Source of the DNA: Acidimicrobiia bacterium
GTDB taxonomy: Bacteria; Actinomycetota; Acidimicrobiia; Acidimicrobiales; Ilumatobacteraceae
Reading direction: 5' to 3'
Length of the DNA stretch: 9,230 nt
Assembly (NCBI GenBank): GCA_010030605.1
Contig: RHCK01000045.1
Coordinates: 1 to 9,230, forward strand
Part shown: one piece after another, positions 1 to 5,538 of the stretch
Position numbering within the stretch: position 1 is the stretch's first letter
Layout of the letters: each line of letters starts with the position of its first letter
Program-made: the position numbers and the translations under genes
The notes under the pieces: generated by a model
What the model was told of the DNA's origin: nothing
The model's input: only the letters and a program-made list of their open reading frames with translations
Database searches by the model: none

Positions 1-666
1 ATCGGTCACCGGTCCGTCCCACACGACACGACCGGAATCCAGAACGATCACTCGGTCGGCGATGGCGCGTACGTCATCCATGTCGTGAGTCACGAGCAAA
101 ACGATTCGACCGAAGGAACGAAGTTGTGCCGACAGATTCACACGTAACTCGTGTCGACTGGCGGGATCGATGGCCGCCAAAGGTTCGTCGAGAAGCAGAA
201 CCCTGGGTTCGATGGCCAGAGCGCGAGCCAGAGTGACCCGTTGTTGTTGTCCGCCACTCAACGAACCCGGTCGAAGTGGTGCGCAGTCGGCGATGTTCAT
301 CGACTCGAGCAATGCCTTGGCCCGTTGGCGAGCCTCGGCCACCTTCTCCCCGCGGGCTCGAGGGCCAAAGGCGACGTTCTCGAGCGCGGTCATGTGGGCG
401 AACAACAGATAGTCCTGAAACACCATGCCGATCGGACGACGATCGGGCTCCACGAAATCGTCCGAAGAGGCCCGGTCGAGGATCTCTCCATCCAAACGAA
501 TGGAGCCGTCATCGACGGGAACCAGCCCGGCGATCGCTTTCAACAGAGTCGTTTTCCCGGCGCCATTCGGCCCGATGATCGCCACCGTCTCACCCGGGAC
601 GCAGTCGAACCTCGCGTGCAAGGTGAATGATGATCGTCGAACGTCGAATTCGAGGTTCAGGCTCAT
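1..666 (-). CDS. modC: Molybdate ABC transporter, ATP-binding protein (partial, C-terminus outside window)
   Basis: ATPase subunit that powers molybdate import at the inner face of the membrane. The 222 visible residues contain a complete ABC nucleotide-binding core: Walker A GPNGAGKTT at residues 32-40, Q-loop Gln84 in VFQDY, signature LSGGQ at 136-140, Walker B LLLDEP with Asp160 and Glu161, and the switch His194 in VTHD. The reading frame is open to the left edge, so any C-terminal TOBE/Mop molybdate-sensing domain cannot be judged. The ATG at 664-666 overlaps the modB stop by four bases (ATGA), so translation is probably coupled. The ATPase alone could serve sulfate or another oxyanion; the molybdate call rests mainly on the adjacent ModB and ModA. 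No internal stop or missing catalytic residue is seen. Confidence 0.93.
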   Translation of the reverse strand, partial: MSLNLEFDVRRSSFTLHARFDCVPGETVAIIGPNGAGKTTLLKAIAGLVPVDDGSIRLDGEILDRASSDDFVEPDRRPIGMVFQDYLLFAHMTALENVAFGPRARGEKVAEARQRAKALLESMNIADCAPLRPGSLSGGQQQRVTLARALAIEPRVLLLDEPLAAIDPASRHELRVNLSAQLRSFGRIVLLVTHDMDDVRAIADRVIVLDSGRVVWDGPVTD

Positions 667-1484
667 GATCGAGCTCCGTCGGTCGGGCTGAGCCATCGAT
701 CTCGCAAGGACACGAGCACCACGAACGAAATGATGATCATCATGATGCTGAGCGCCATCGCTCGACCCGGGTCGGATTCGAGTGACAGATACGTGGCGAT
801 CGAGAGTGTGCGCGTGGTTCCGGGGTAGTTACCGGCGAAGGTGATGGTGGCTCCGAATTCGCCGAAGGCTCTGGCCCACGCAAGCACCGTGCCGGCGATC
901 AACGCACTGCGAATCGAAGGCAACGTCACACGACGGAACGCGTACCACGAATTGGCCCCGAGGGATCGCGCGGCCTCGGTGAAACGCGGGTCGGCTTGTC
1001 GCAACGCACCCTCCACAGTGAGCACCAAAAACGGGAGAGCGACGAACACCTGAGCAACGACGACACCCCACGAACTGAACGTGAAGCGGAAACCGAACCA
1101 ATCGTCGAGATAGCGACCGAAGAGACCCGATCGGCCGAGCGAGAACAACAACGAGATACCCCCGACGACCGGGGGCAGAACCATGGAGATCAGGCACAAC
1201 GAACGAACGATGTTGCGACCACGGAAGGGGATCGACGCCAAAGTCCACGCCAAAGGAACACCGAGAAACACACTGATGACTGCGGCGGTGATGGACGTGC
1301 GCATGGAAAGCCAGAGTGCGTCGCGGGTGGTGGAGTCGCCGAACACGTCGAGCAGTCGAGTCCATGGTGTGCGCCACAACAGTCCGATGAACGGCAGACA
1401 GAAGAAAACCACGGTGAACGCGGCGATCACCTTCGCGGTTCGGGGAAGTCTCTCGTGTCGACGATGGGAACGCGCGTCGGTCAC
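663..1484 (-). CDS. modB: Molybdate ABC transporter permease ModB
   Basis: Membrane channel subunit of the molybdate importer, 273 residues. Hydrophobic segments lie at about residues 17-38, 64-85, 97-118, 138-158, 194-216 and 244-260. The cytoplasmic EAA loop that docks on the ATPase is at about 170-192: TEAARSLG, then a spacer, then LPSIRSALIAG. The stretch GEFGATITFAGNYPGTTRTL at about 208-227 is characteristic of ModB/CysU-type permeases and favours molybdate. The start is GTG at 1482-1484, sharing the four bases GTGA with the modA stop; the stop in turn overlaps the modC start. The tight overlaps indicate one transcript, modA-modB-modC. The length is a little above the usual 220-230 residues because of a basic N-terminal extension of about 16 residues. 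A downstream start cannot be excluded, but the overlap favours this one. Confidence 0.93.
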   Translation of the reverse strand: MTDARSHRRHERLPRTAKVIAAFTVVFFCLPFIGLLWRTPWTRLLDVFGDSTTRDALWLSMRTSITAAVISVFLGVPLAWTLASIPFRGRNIVRSLCLISMVLPPVVGGISLLFSLGRSGLFGRYLDDWFGFRFTFSSWGVVVAQVFVALPFLVLTVEGALRQADPRFTEAARSLGANSWYAFRRVTLPSIRSALIAGTVLAWARAFGEFGATITFAGNYPGTTRTLSIATYLSLESDPGRAMALSIMMIIISFVVLVSLRDRWLSPTDGARS

Positions 1485-2239
1485 GGCTCACCGAAGCCGA
1501 AGTCGATCAACGTGGCGCGGCCCGAGGTCGACGTGACGTAGTCGACGAAACGTCGCGCATCCGCGAGATGGGTGGAATTCGTGAGGGCCGCGATGGGGTA
1601 TCGCGCGGTGATGTTGACGTCGGCGGGGATGGCCACTGCTTGCACGGATGATTCGGCGCCGACGACGTCGGATTCGTAAACGATGCCGGCGTCGGCGGCT
1701 CCGGAGGACACCTTCGTCACGATGCCGGCCACGTTCGCTTCGAACGTCACGAAATTGGCCGTCACTCCAGCCGCGGTCAGCAGGCGGTCGGTGTATTTGC
1801 GAATCGGGACACCTTCTTCGGCGGTGGCGACGAGCACGTCGTCTCGCGCGAGATCATCGAGACCGTTGATCGCCTTCGGGTTTCCGGACTTCACCAAGAT
1901 CGTGAGTCGGTTCGTCGCGAAGATGGTCGGCTCGTCGCCGGTGACAAATGTCGAGAGTTCGTCGAATTGAGCGATGTCGGCCGATGCAAAAATGTCGGCC
2001 TTTGCTCCGTCGACGATTTGTTTGGCCAATGTCGAAGAAGCACCGAAAACCATCACGATGTCGATGTCGGGATTCTTTGTTTCGAAGTCCGCTTCCATTC
2101 GTTCGAAAACGTCGGTCAGCGACGAAGCCGCCATGACCACGATCTGCGTCCGTCCATTCTCGGCCGAGCATGCACCGGCGAGGAGGGTCGCTCCGACGGC
2201 ACACGTGAACCATGTTCGAATCCGATGAGTTCGCGCCAC
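1481..2239 (-). CDS. modA: Molybdate-binding (lipo)protein ModA
   Basis: Extracytoplasmic substrate-binding protein that captures molybdate (possibly tungstate) and delivers it to ModB; 252 residues. The N-terminus has basic residues, a hydrophobic stretch at about 10-21, and Cys24 in LLAGAC. This fits a lipoprotein signal, although the -3 position is Ala rather than the usual Leu, so simple secretion is possible. Family motifs are clear: AASSLTDVF at 37-45, FGASSTLAKQI at 65-75, GAKADIFASAD at 78-88, and GIVYESD at 185-191 with Tyr189. The Ser pairs 39/40 and 68/69 and Tyr189 correspond to positions that contact the oxyanion in ModA. The start is GTG at 2237-2239. No Shine-Dalgarno lies upstream, but a -35/-10 pair ends 6 bases before the start, suggesting a leaderless mRNA. 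No modE gene is visible. Confidence 0.94.
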   Translation of the reverse strand: MARTHRIRTWFTCAVGATLLAGACSAENGRTQIVVMAASSLTDVFERMEADFETKNPDIDIVMVFGASSTLAKQIVDGAKADIFASADIAQFDELSTFVTGDEPTIFATNRLTILVKSGNPKAINGLDDLARDDVLVATAEEGVPIRKYTDRLLTAAGVTANFVTFEANVAGIVTKVSSGAADAGIVYESDVVGAESSVQAVAIPADVNITARYPIAALTNSTHLADARRFVDYVTSTSGRATLIDFGFGEP

Positions 2240-2245
2240 GGGGTC

Positions 2246-2274
2246 ACGCTACGGTTGTTTCGTCTAATAGTCAA
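2246..2274 (-). promoter_or_regulatory. Candidate modABC promoter (leaderless)
   Basis: On the minus strand, TTGACT (2274-2269) is followed after exactly 17 bases by TAGCGT (2251-2246). The first has 5 of 6 -35 consensus bases, and the second keeps the key T-A-N-N-N-T of a -10. Six bases separate the -10 from the GTG of modA at 2239, so transcription would start at or beside the start codon. An inverted repeat TTGTT-13-AACAA (2277-2255) overlaps the -35 and spacer and could be an operator, but it is short. No E. coli-type ModE site is present. Confidence 0.55.
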
Positions 2275-2316
2275 CAAGTGACTAAACGAGCCGAGACGGT
2301 CAAGAAAACTGGGTTC

Positions 2317-2880
2317 TCAGCGTCCCCCGAACGTGGCGCGGATGAGCGGTTCGAAGAACTCGAGTGATTCGCTCTTGTAGTCGGGGTCGAAAGCCACCTG
2401 GTCGTACTTGGCGCAGAACTCCTCGGTGTATTCCCAGTGCGGGTTGCCGCGGTAGGCCTCGCGGGCGTTCTGATCGAGGCCGATGTGATGCCAGAAGTAG
2501 TAGCCCTGGAAAATCCCGTGGTGCTCGACCATCCAGTGGTTCGCCTCGGTGACGAAGGGCTTCACGATGGCCGCTGCGATCGCCGGATGGTTGTAGGGCG
2601 AGAGCGTGTCACCGATGTCGTGAATGAGAGCGCACGCCACGTACTCGTCGTTCTCGCCACCACGCATGGCCCGTGTGGCGGTCTGGAGACAATGTTCCAA
2701 TCGCGAGATGGGAAAGCCGCCATCGTCGGATGCCAAATGACGAAGTTGTTCCATGATTCGGTCGGGGACCAAGGACTGCGTCACTTTCAGACATTCCATG
2801 ATCGACGCCCATTCTTCGCGCGTCGAGTCCTCGAACTTGGTGAAAGTCGCCTTCGTGCGGCTGTTTGCTTCCATGGTCAT
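2317..2880 (-). CDS. HD-domain metalloprotein (predicted phosphohydrolase or mixed-valent diiron oxygenase)
   Basis: 187-residue soluble protein of the HD superfamily. The fold signature is present: His63 in LEHCLQTA, His87-Asp88 in LIHDIGD, several later histidines (His98, 115, 120, 121, 131, 132), and Asp160 in KYDQ. The 24-residue spacing from His63 to the HD pair and the wealth of downstream histidines resemble the small HD oxygenases PhnZ, TmpB and myo-inositol oxygenase, which use a di-iron centre. They also resemble proteins annotated only as HD phosphohydrolases. The substrate is not deducible. The start is ATG at 2878-2880, preceded by a good Shine-Dalgarno AGGAG 7 bases away; an in-frame ATG two codons later is possible. 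It lies 42 bases downstream of the DinB/isomerase-like gene and 77 bases upstream of modA, all in one direction. It may be co-transcribed with the former, while modA seems to have its own promoter. Confidence 0.8.
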   Translation of the reverse strand: MTMEANSRTKATFTKFEDSTREEWASIMECLKVTQSLVPDRIMEQLRHLASDDGGFPISRLEHCLQTATRAMRGGENDEYVACALIHDIGDTLSPYNHPAIAAAIVKPFVTEANHWMVEHHGIFQGYYFWHHIGLDQNAREAYRGNPHWEYTEEFCAKYDQVAFDPDYKSESLEFFEPLIRATFGGR

Positions 2881-2887
2881 GATGACT

Positions 2888-2892
2888 CTCCT
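2888..2892 (-). promoter_or_regulatory. Shine-Dalgarno of the HD-domain gene
   Basis: AGGAG on the minus strand, within GAGGAGAG (2893-2886), lies 7 bases upstream of the ATG at 2880. It is one of the clearest ribosome binding sites in the window and supports the first of two in-frame ATGs as the start. Confidence 0.7.
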
Positions 2893-2922
2893 CGCTGGCG
2901 GGTTATCTTCCGCCGAACCTAC

Positions 2923-3570
2923 TCAGTCGATTGCTTCGATGGCGGACGGGGGTGGCTTCAGGGGCGTTCCGACGAGCATCTCGGCGATGCGCACACCATC
3001 GAGACCGAGGTCGTTCATCTGCTGTACCGATCGACGTCCGGTGAGGGAACGGAGAATGTGGAAATGGGAGAGGTTCGAGTCACGCAATGAATGGCCGAGA
3101 CCGCTCACTCGGGATTCGGCCATGTCGAGCAGCCAACCGACGGCTACCTCGACCGCGTCGGTGTCGCGGGCATCGGTCGATCCAAGTGCGTGTCGCAGAT
3201 CGTGCTCGTGCGTGACCGCGTCCATGACGAGTTGAGAATTCACCGGCGACGGAATGTGGGGCAAAACGACGTCGAATTCGACCACGGTCGATTCCCATGC
3301 GTCAGCCAGTTGCGACAGCGACTCACCCCGATGTCGATCCACTTGGGCTTGCGTCCAGGGATCCGTGGTGACTCCCTCCATACGCCCGGCGAGAATGTCC
3401 TCGTTGACACCGATGATGTGTGAGGCGAGGGCCGAGACGGTCCACGCCGGACACAACGGAACGATCAAGGACGCGCTCGATTCCGGGACGCTTCGCAGAA
3501 GTTCGATGACCCGTCCGCGCAGAACGACGTATGCCCGCACAACTTCGTCGTTGGGCCGAAGAAAGGTCAT
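2923..3570 (-). CDS. DinB-fold, mycothiol-dependent maleylpyruvate isomerase family protein
   Basis: 215 residues, probably cytoplasmic. The N-terminal half has the pattern of the MDMPI/DinB-like four-helix domain: CPAWTVSALASHIIGV at 40-55 with the metal-ligand candidate His51, followed by the second helix motif with Asp117, His121, Glu122 and Asp124 (DAVTHEHDLRHALG, 117-130). In characterised maleylpyruvate isomerase the Zn triad is His/Glu/His; here the equivalent of the Glu appears to be Asp117, a substitution worth noting. Family members use mycothiol as cofactor or transfer it to substrates, and most are uncharacterised. No neighbouring gentisate-pathway gene is seen, so true maleylpyruvate isomerase activity is unlikely to be demonstrable from context. 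The start is ATG at 3568-3570 without a Shine-Dalgarno. The gene is divergent from the ArsI-like gene (42-base gap) and is followed by the HD gene after 42 bases. Confidence 0.82.
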   Translation of the reverse strand: MTFLRPNDEVVRAYVVLRGRVIELLRSVPESSASLIVPLCPAWTVSALASHIIGVNEDILAGRMEGVTTDPWTQAQVDRHRGESLSQLADAWESTVVEFDVVLPHIPSPVNSQLVMDAVTHEHDLRHALGSTDARDTDAVEVAVGWLLDMAESRVSGLGHSLRDSNLSHFHILRSLTGRRSVQQMNDLGLDGVRIAEMLVGTPLKPPPSAIEAID

Positions 3571-3578
3571 GCGTCAGT

Positions 3579-3606
3579 TTGCCACGGTCCCTTTGGGTGG
3601 TAGGAA
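3579..3606 (+). promoter_or_regulatory. Candidate promoter / ribosome binding site of the ArsI-like gene
   Basis: TTGCCA (3579-3584, 5 of 6 matches to the -35 consensus) is followed after 16 bases by TAGGAA (3601-3606), a weak -10. The same sequence contains AGGA (3602-3605), which is 7 bases from the ATG at 3613 and would serve as Shine-Dalgarno. The two readings exclude each other if transcription starts near 3613. No ArsR- or CadC-type inverted repeat is obvious in the 42-base divergent gap. Confidence 0.35.
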
Positions 3607-3612
3607 TGAACC

Positions 3613-4053
3613 ATGCGTCTGCAACTCGCCCTCAACGTGGATGACTTGAACACCGCCATCGACTTCTACACGAAGTTGTTCGGGGTGGCGCCGGCCAAGG
3701 TGAAGCCCGGTTACGCCAACTGGGCGATCGAGAACCCGCCATTGAAGTTGGTCATCTTCGAGGGCGCCGGAAGTCACGGAACAATCAACCACCTCGGCGT
3801 GGAGACCGACACCGCTGACGAAGTGGTCGCGGCCGATCGCCGGCTTCGAGCCGCGGGACTGAACACCACCGGGATCGATGAAACACAGTGTTGTTTCGCC
3901 GAGAAAACCGAAACGTGGGTCGACGGCGTGGACGGGCACAAGTGGGAGTTCTATGTGAAGCACGGCGACGTCGAACAGTTCGTCAACGTGTCGCTCGGCA
4001 GAAATTTGCTCGGTGGTGCGACGGACGGCGGCAACGCGTGTTGTCCTTCCTGA
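3613..4053 (+). CDS. arsI: ArsI/CadI-type vicinal-oxygen-chelate protein (putative C-As lyase)
   Basis: 146-residue cytoplasmic protein of the VOC/glyoxalase fold. ArsI is a non-heme iron dioxygenase that cleaves the carbon-arsenic bond of trivalent organoarsenicals; CadI is the cadmium-induced relative. The sequence fits closely: LALNVDDL at 5-12, FYTKLFGV at 18-25, KPGYANWAI at 31-39, PPLKL at 42-46, INHLGVE at 58-64, and the diagnostic vicinal pair Cys93-Cys94 in TQCCFA. Predicted metal ligands are Gln4, His60 and Glu112 (KWEFY), matching the Gln/His/Glu set reported for ArsI as I recall it. A second vicinal pair, Cys143-Cys144, lies in the C-terminal tail NACCPS, which could help bind thiophilic metal(loid)s. 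A GDT1-type transporter follows after 7 bases, so the two are probably one transcript. No ArsR, ArsM or arsenite pump is in view, so the physiological substrate stays open. Confidence 0.83.
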   Translation: MRLQLALNVDDLNTAIDFYTKLFGVAPAKVKPGYANWAIENPPLKLVIFEGAGSHGTINHLGVETDTADEVVAADRRLRAAGLNTTGIDETQCCFAEKTETWVDGVDGHKWEFYVKHGDVEQFVNVSLGRNLLGGATDGGNACCPS

Positions 4054-4060
4054 TTCTCGA

Positions 4061-4627
4061 ATGATTTCGGCGTTCTTCCTCAGCTTCGGGGTGATCTTCG
4101 TCGCCGAGCTGGGCGACAAGAGTCAACTGATGGCCATGGCGTTCGCCGCGCGTTACAAGCCGTGGCCGGTGCTGTTGGGAATCACGATCGCCACGGCGTT
4201 CACGCACGCGATCAGCGTGGGTATCGGCGCGGTTCTCGGTGCACGAATACCCACCGACACCATCGCCATCGTCGCCGGTGTCGCGTTTCTCGCCTTCGCC
4301 GCCTGGACCTTTCGTGGTGATTCGTTGGACGATGAAGAGGTCGATGCCGCCGACAAGGGCACGCGCAACGCGGTGGTGGCCGCGAGCGTGGCGTTCTTCC
4401 TCGCTGAATTGGGCGACAAGACCATGCTGGCCACCATCACGTTGGCGACGAAGGAAGGGATCTTCGGCACGTGGCTCGGCTCGACGTTGGGGATGGTGGC
4501 GGCGGATGCTTTGGCGATTCTCGTCGGTCATCATCTCGGAGCACGTCTGCCCGAGAAAACCATTCGATACGGAGCAACCGTGCTCTTCGTGGTCTTCGGA
4601 ATTCTTCTGATACTCGAAGGTGTCTGA
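4061..4627 (+). CDS. GDT1/TMEM165 (UPF0016) family cation transporter, putative Mn2+/Ca2+ exporter
   Basis: 188-residue integral membrane protein with two homologous halves, each carrying the hallmark E-x-G-D-(K/R)-(T/S) motif: ELGDKS at 16-21 and ELGDKT at 116-121. The acidic residues form the cation site in this family. Bacterial members (for example MneA/Mnx) export Mn2+, and eukaryotic Gdt1/TMEM165 moves Ca2+ and Mn2+. About six hydrophobic segments are visible, with an acidic central loop at about 86-99. I chose ATG 4061 because the family begins directly with the first motif helix. An in-frame GTG at 4013 would add 16 non-hydrophobic residues lying inside the arsI coding region. There is no Shine-Dalgarno; the start is 7 bases after the arsI stop, so translational re-initiation is likely. 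No yybP-ykoY-type Mn riboswitch is present upstream. The gene ends 18 bases from the convergent HEAT-repeat gene. Confidence 0.9.
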   Translation: MISAFFLSFGVIFVAELGDKSQLMAMAFAARYKPWPVLLGITIATAFTHAISVGIGAVLGARIPTDTIAIVAGVAFLAFAAWTFRGDSLDDEEVDAADKGTRNAVVAASVAFFLAELGDKTMLATITLATKEGIFGTWLGSTLGMVAADALAILVGHHLGARLPEKTIRYGATVLFVVFGILLILEGV

Positions 4628-4628
4628 C

Positions 4629-4647
4629 GAAGGTCGAATCGACTTTC
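4629..4647. terminator. Short hairpin between convergent genes
   Basis: GAAGGTCG-AAT-CGACTTTC forms an 8-bp stem, with one G-T wobble, and a 3-base loop. It fills the 18-base gap between two convergent stop codons. It lacks a following T tract on either strand, so intrinsic termination is only a possibility. Confidence 0.35.
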
Positions 4648-5248
4648 AGCCCAAGAGATCCTCGGCGGCCTGACGGACTTGCCAATCGCGATCCTCGAGC
4701 CCGCGTTTCAATGCGGCATCGACGTCGGGACCATCGAACGGTGCGAGAGCGAGCATGGCCCGTCGACGAATCGCTGGCTTGTCGGTGCACGCCGACAGGA
4801 TGGCCGGCAAGCCTCGATCGTCTCCGATGGCTCCGAGTGCGGCAACGGCGGCTTCGCGCACCAACGGTTCGTTGTGCGTCGTCGTCATGGCGATGAGACG
4901 TTCCATGATGGGGTCGGAGACCTTCTCATGCTCACCGCACGACCACGCGGCCATTTCGACCACCATTGGGTCGTCGTCATTGAGAAGAGCCAACAGATCG
5001 AAACCGGGAAACCCGGCCGCCAACTCGGCGACACGATTGCGAACCCGAGGATCGGGATCACGGGCGAATCGGAGCAGCGTCGCCTCGTCGAGCAGTTCCA
5101 TACGTGCCAGTGCTCCGAGCGCGGCATCGCGAACCGGTGCCGCCACGTGTTCCAGACCATCGCGCACGGTGTCGAGGTCACCGGTGTGACCGGCGAGCAC
5201 GACCAAACGGCGCTGTTCGGCATGTTCTGATGATTCGGGAGTGTTCAC
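4646..5248 (-). CDS. HEAT-repeat protein
   Basis: 200-residue protein built almost wholly of helical HEAT (PBS-lyase type) repeats. Units begin near residues 36 (APVRDAALGALARM), 65 (PDPRVRNRVAELAAG), 93 (DPMVVEMAAWSCG), 127 (EPLVREAAVAALGAIGD), 158 and 187 (DWQVRQAAEDLLG). Each has the typical proline/valine-arginine and alanine-leucine pattern. Such proteins are scaffolds for protein-protein contact, or phycobilin-lyase relatives in cyanobacteria; no catalytic residues are evident, so a binding role is inferred. There is no signal peptide or membrane segment. The start is GTG at 5246-5248, overlapping the stop of the upstream small membrane protein by GTGA, which implies translational coupling. 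The pair may act together at the membrane, perhaps with the divergent protease, but that is inference. Confidence 0.85.
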   Translation of the reverse strand: MNTPESSEHAEQRRLVVLAGHTGDLDTVRDGLEHVAAPVRDAALGALARMELLDEATLLRFARDPDPRVRNRVAELAAGFPGFDLLALLNDDDPMVVEMAAWSCGEHEKVSDPIMERLIAMTTTHNEPLVREAAVAALGAIGDDRGLPAILSACTDKPAIRRRAMLALAPFDGPDVDAALKRGLEDRDWQVRQAAEDLLG

Positions 5249-5538
5249 AAGCGATTCAGAAAATTGGTGACGATCCAGGCAATGGAGACGGAGACCACGA
5301 TGGCGATCATGATTCCCCCGAAGATTGCTATCGCACCCAGACCCGCGGTTTCAAGAGCCTTTTGACGCGGAGACACCACGACCGCCTCGTGATCGACCTC
5401 TTCGTCGGTCCATTCGCCCACGTTGCGTGGTGAATTTGGTCCCGGTCTGGCAGGCTTGCGCCACGCAACGATCAGCAGGGCGATCAGGGCCAGACCGGCC
5501 ACGATGGCCACGCGAGTGGAGATTTCGGTGAGCGACAC
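5245..5538 (-). CDS. Small two-helix membrane protein, unknown function
   Basis: 97 residues with hydrophobic segments at about 9-26 and 66-91. They flank a hydrophilic, partly acidic loop (EWTDEEVDHE at 42-51) that includes a proline-rich RKPARPGPNSPR stretch. I do not recognise a family. The start is GTG at 5536-5538, with TGAGG 4 bases upstream; internal GTGs at codons 10 and 13 would remove the N-terminal residues before the first helix. The coding region and the divergent protease gene overlap by 11 bases at their 5' ends if both preferred starts are used. The stop overlaps the HEAT-repeat start by four bases, so the two genes are surely one unit. Confidence 0.72.
   Translation of the reverse strand: MSLTEISTRVAIVAGLALIALLIVAWRKPARPGPNSPRNVGEWTDEEVDHEAVVVSPRQKALETAGLGAIAIFGGIMIAIVVSVSIAWIVTNFLNRL
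5518..5521 (+). promoter_or_regulatory. Shine-Dalgarno deciding the protease start
   Basis: GGAG at 5518-5521 lies 6 bases before GTG 5528. This favours 5528 over the in-frame upstream ATG 5504 and GTG 5516 and the downstream TTG 5576. It is located inside the coding region of the oppositely oriented membrane-protein gene. Confidence 0.5.

Noticed and set aside
996..1541. Long plus-strand open frame opposite modB and modA
   Set aside because: It is low-complexity, charged and antisense to clearly conserved transporter genes, so it is a GC-rich shadow frame.
2897..2914. GGCGG/CCGCC hairpin between the DinB-like and HD genes
   Set aside because: It has only a 5-bp stem with an 8-base loop, no T tract, and sits close to the HD ribosome binding site; too weak to call a terminator.
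4013..4060. Upstream GTG start for the GDT1-type transporter
   Set aside because: The extra 16 residues overlap arsI and are non-hydrophobic; the family begins at the helix directly after ATG 4061.
1..4627. A single metal-homeostasis island (molybdate, HD iron protein, ArsI, Mn exporter)
   Set aside because: The genes lie in separate and divergent units with different apparent promoters; the shared metal theme is too loose to support one system.
4679..5230. Plus-strand open frame opposite the HEAT-repeat gene
   Set aside because: The minus strand has regular HEAT repeats and a coupled start; the plus product has no recognisable pattern.
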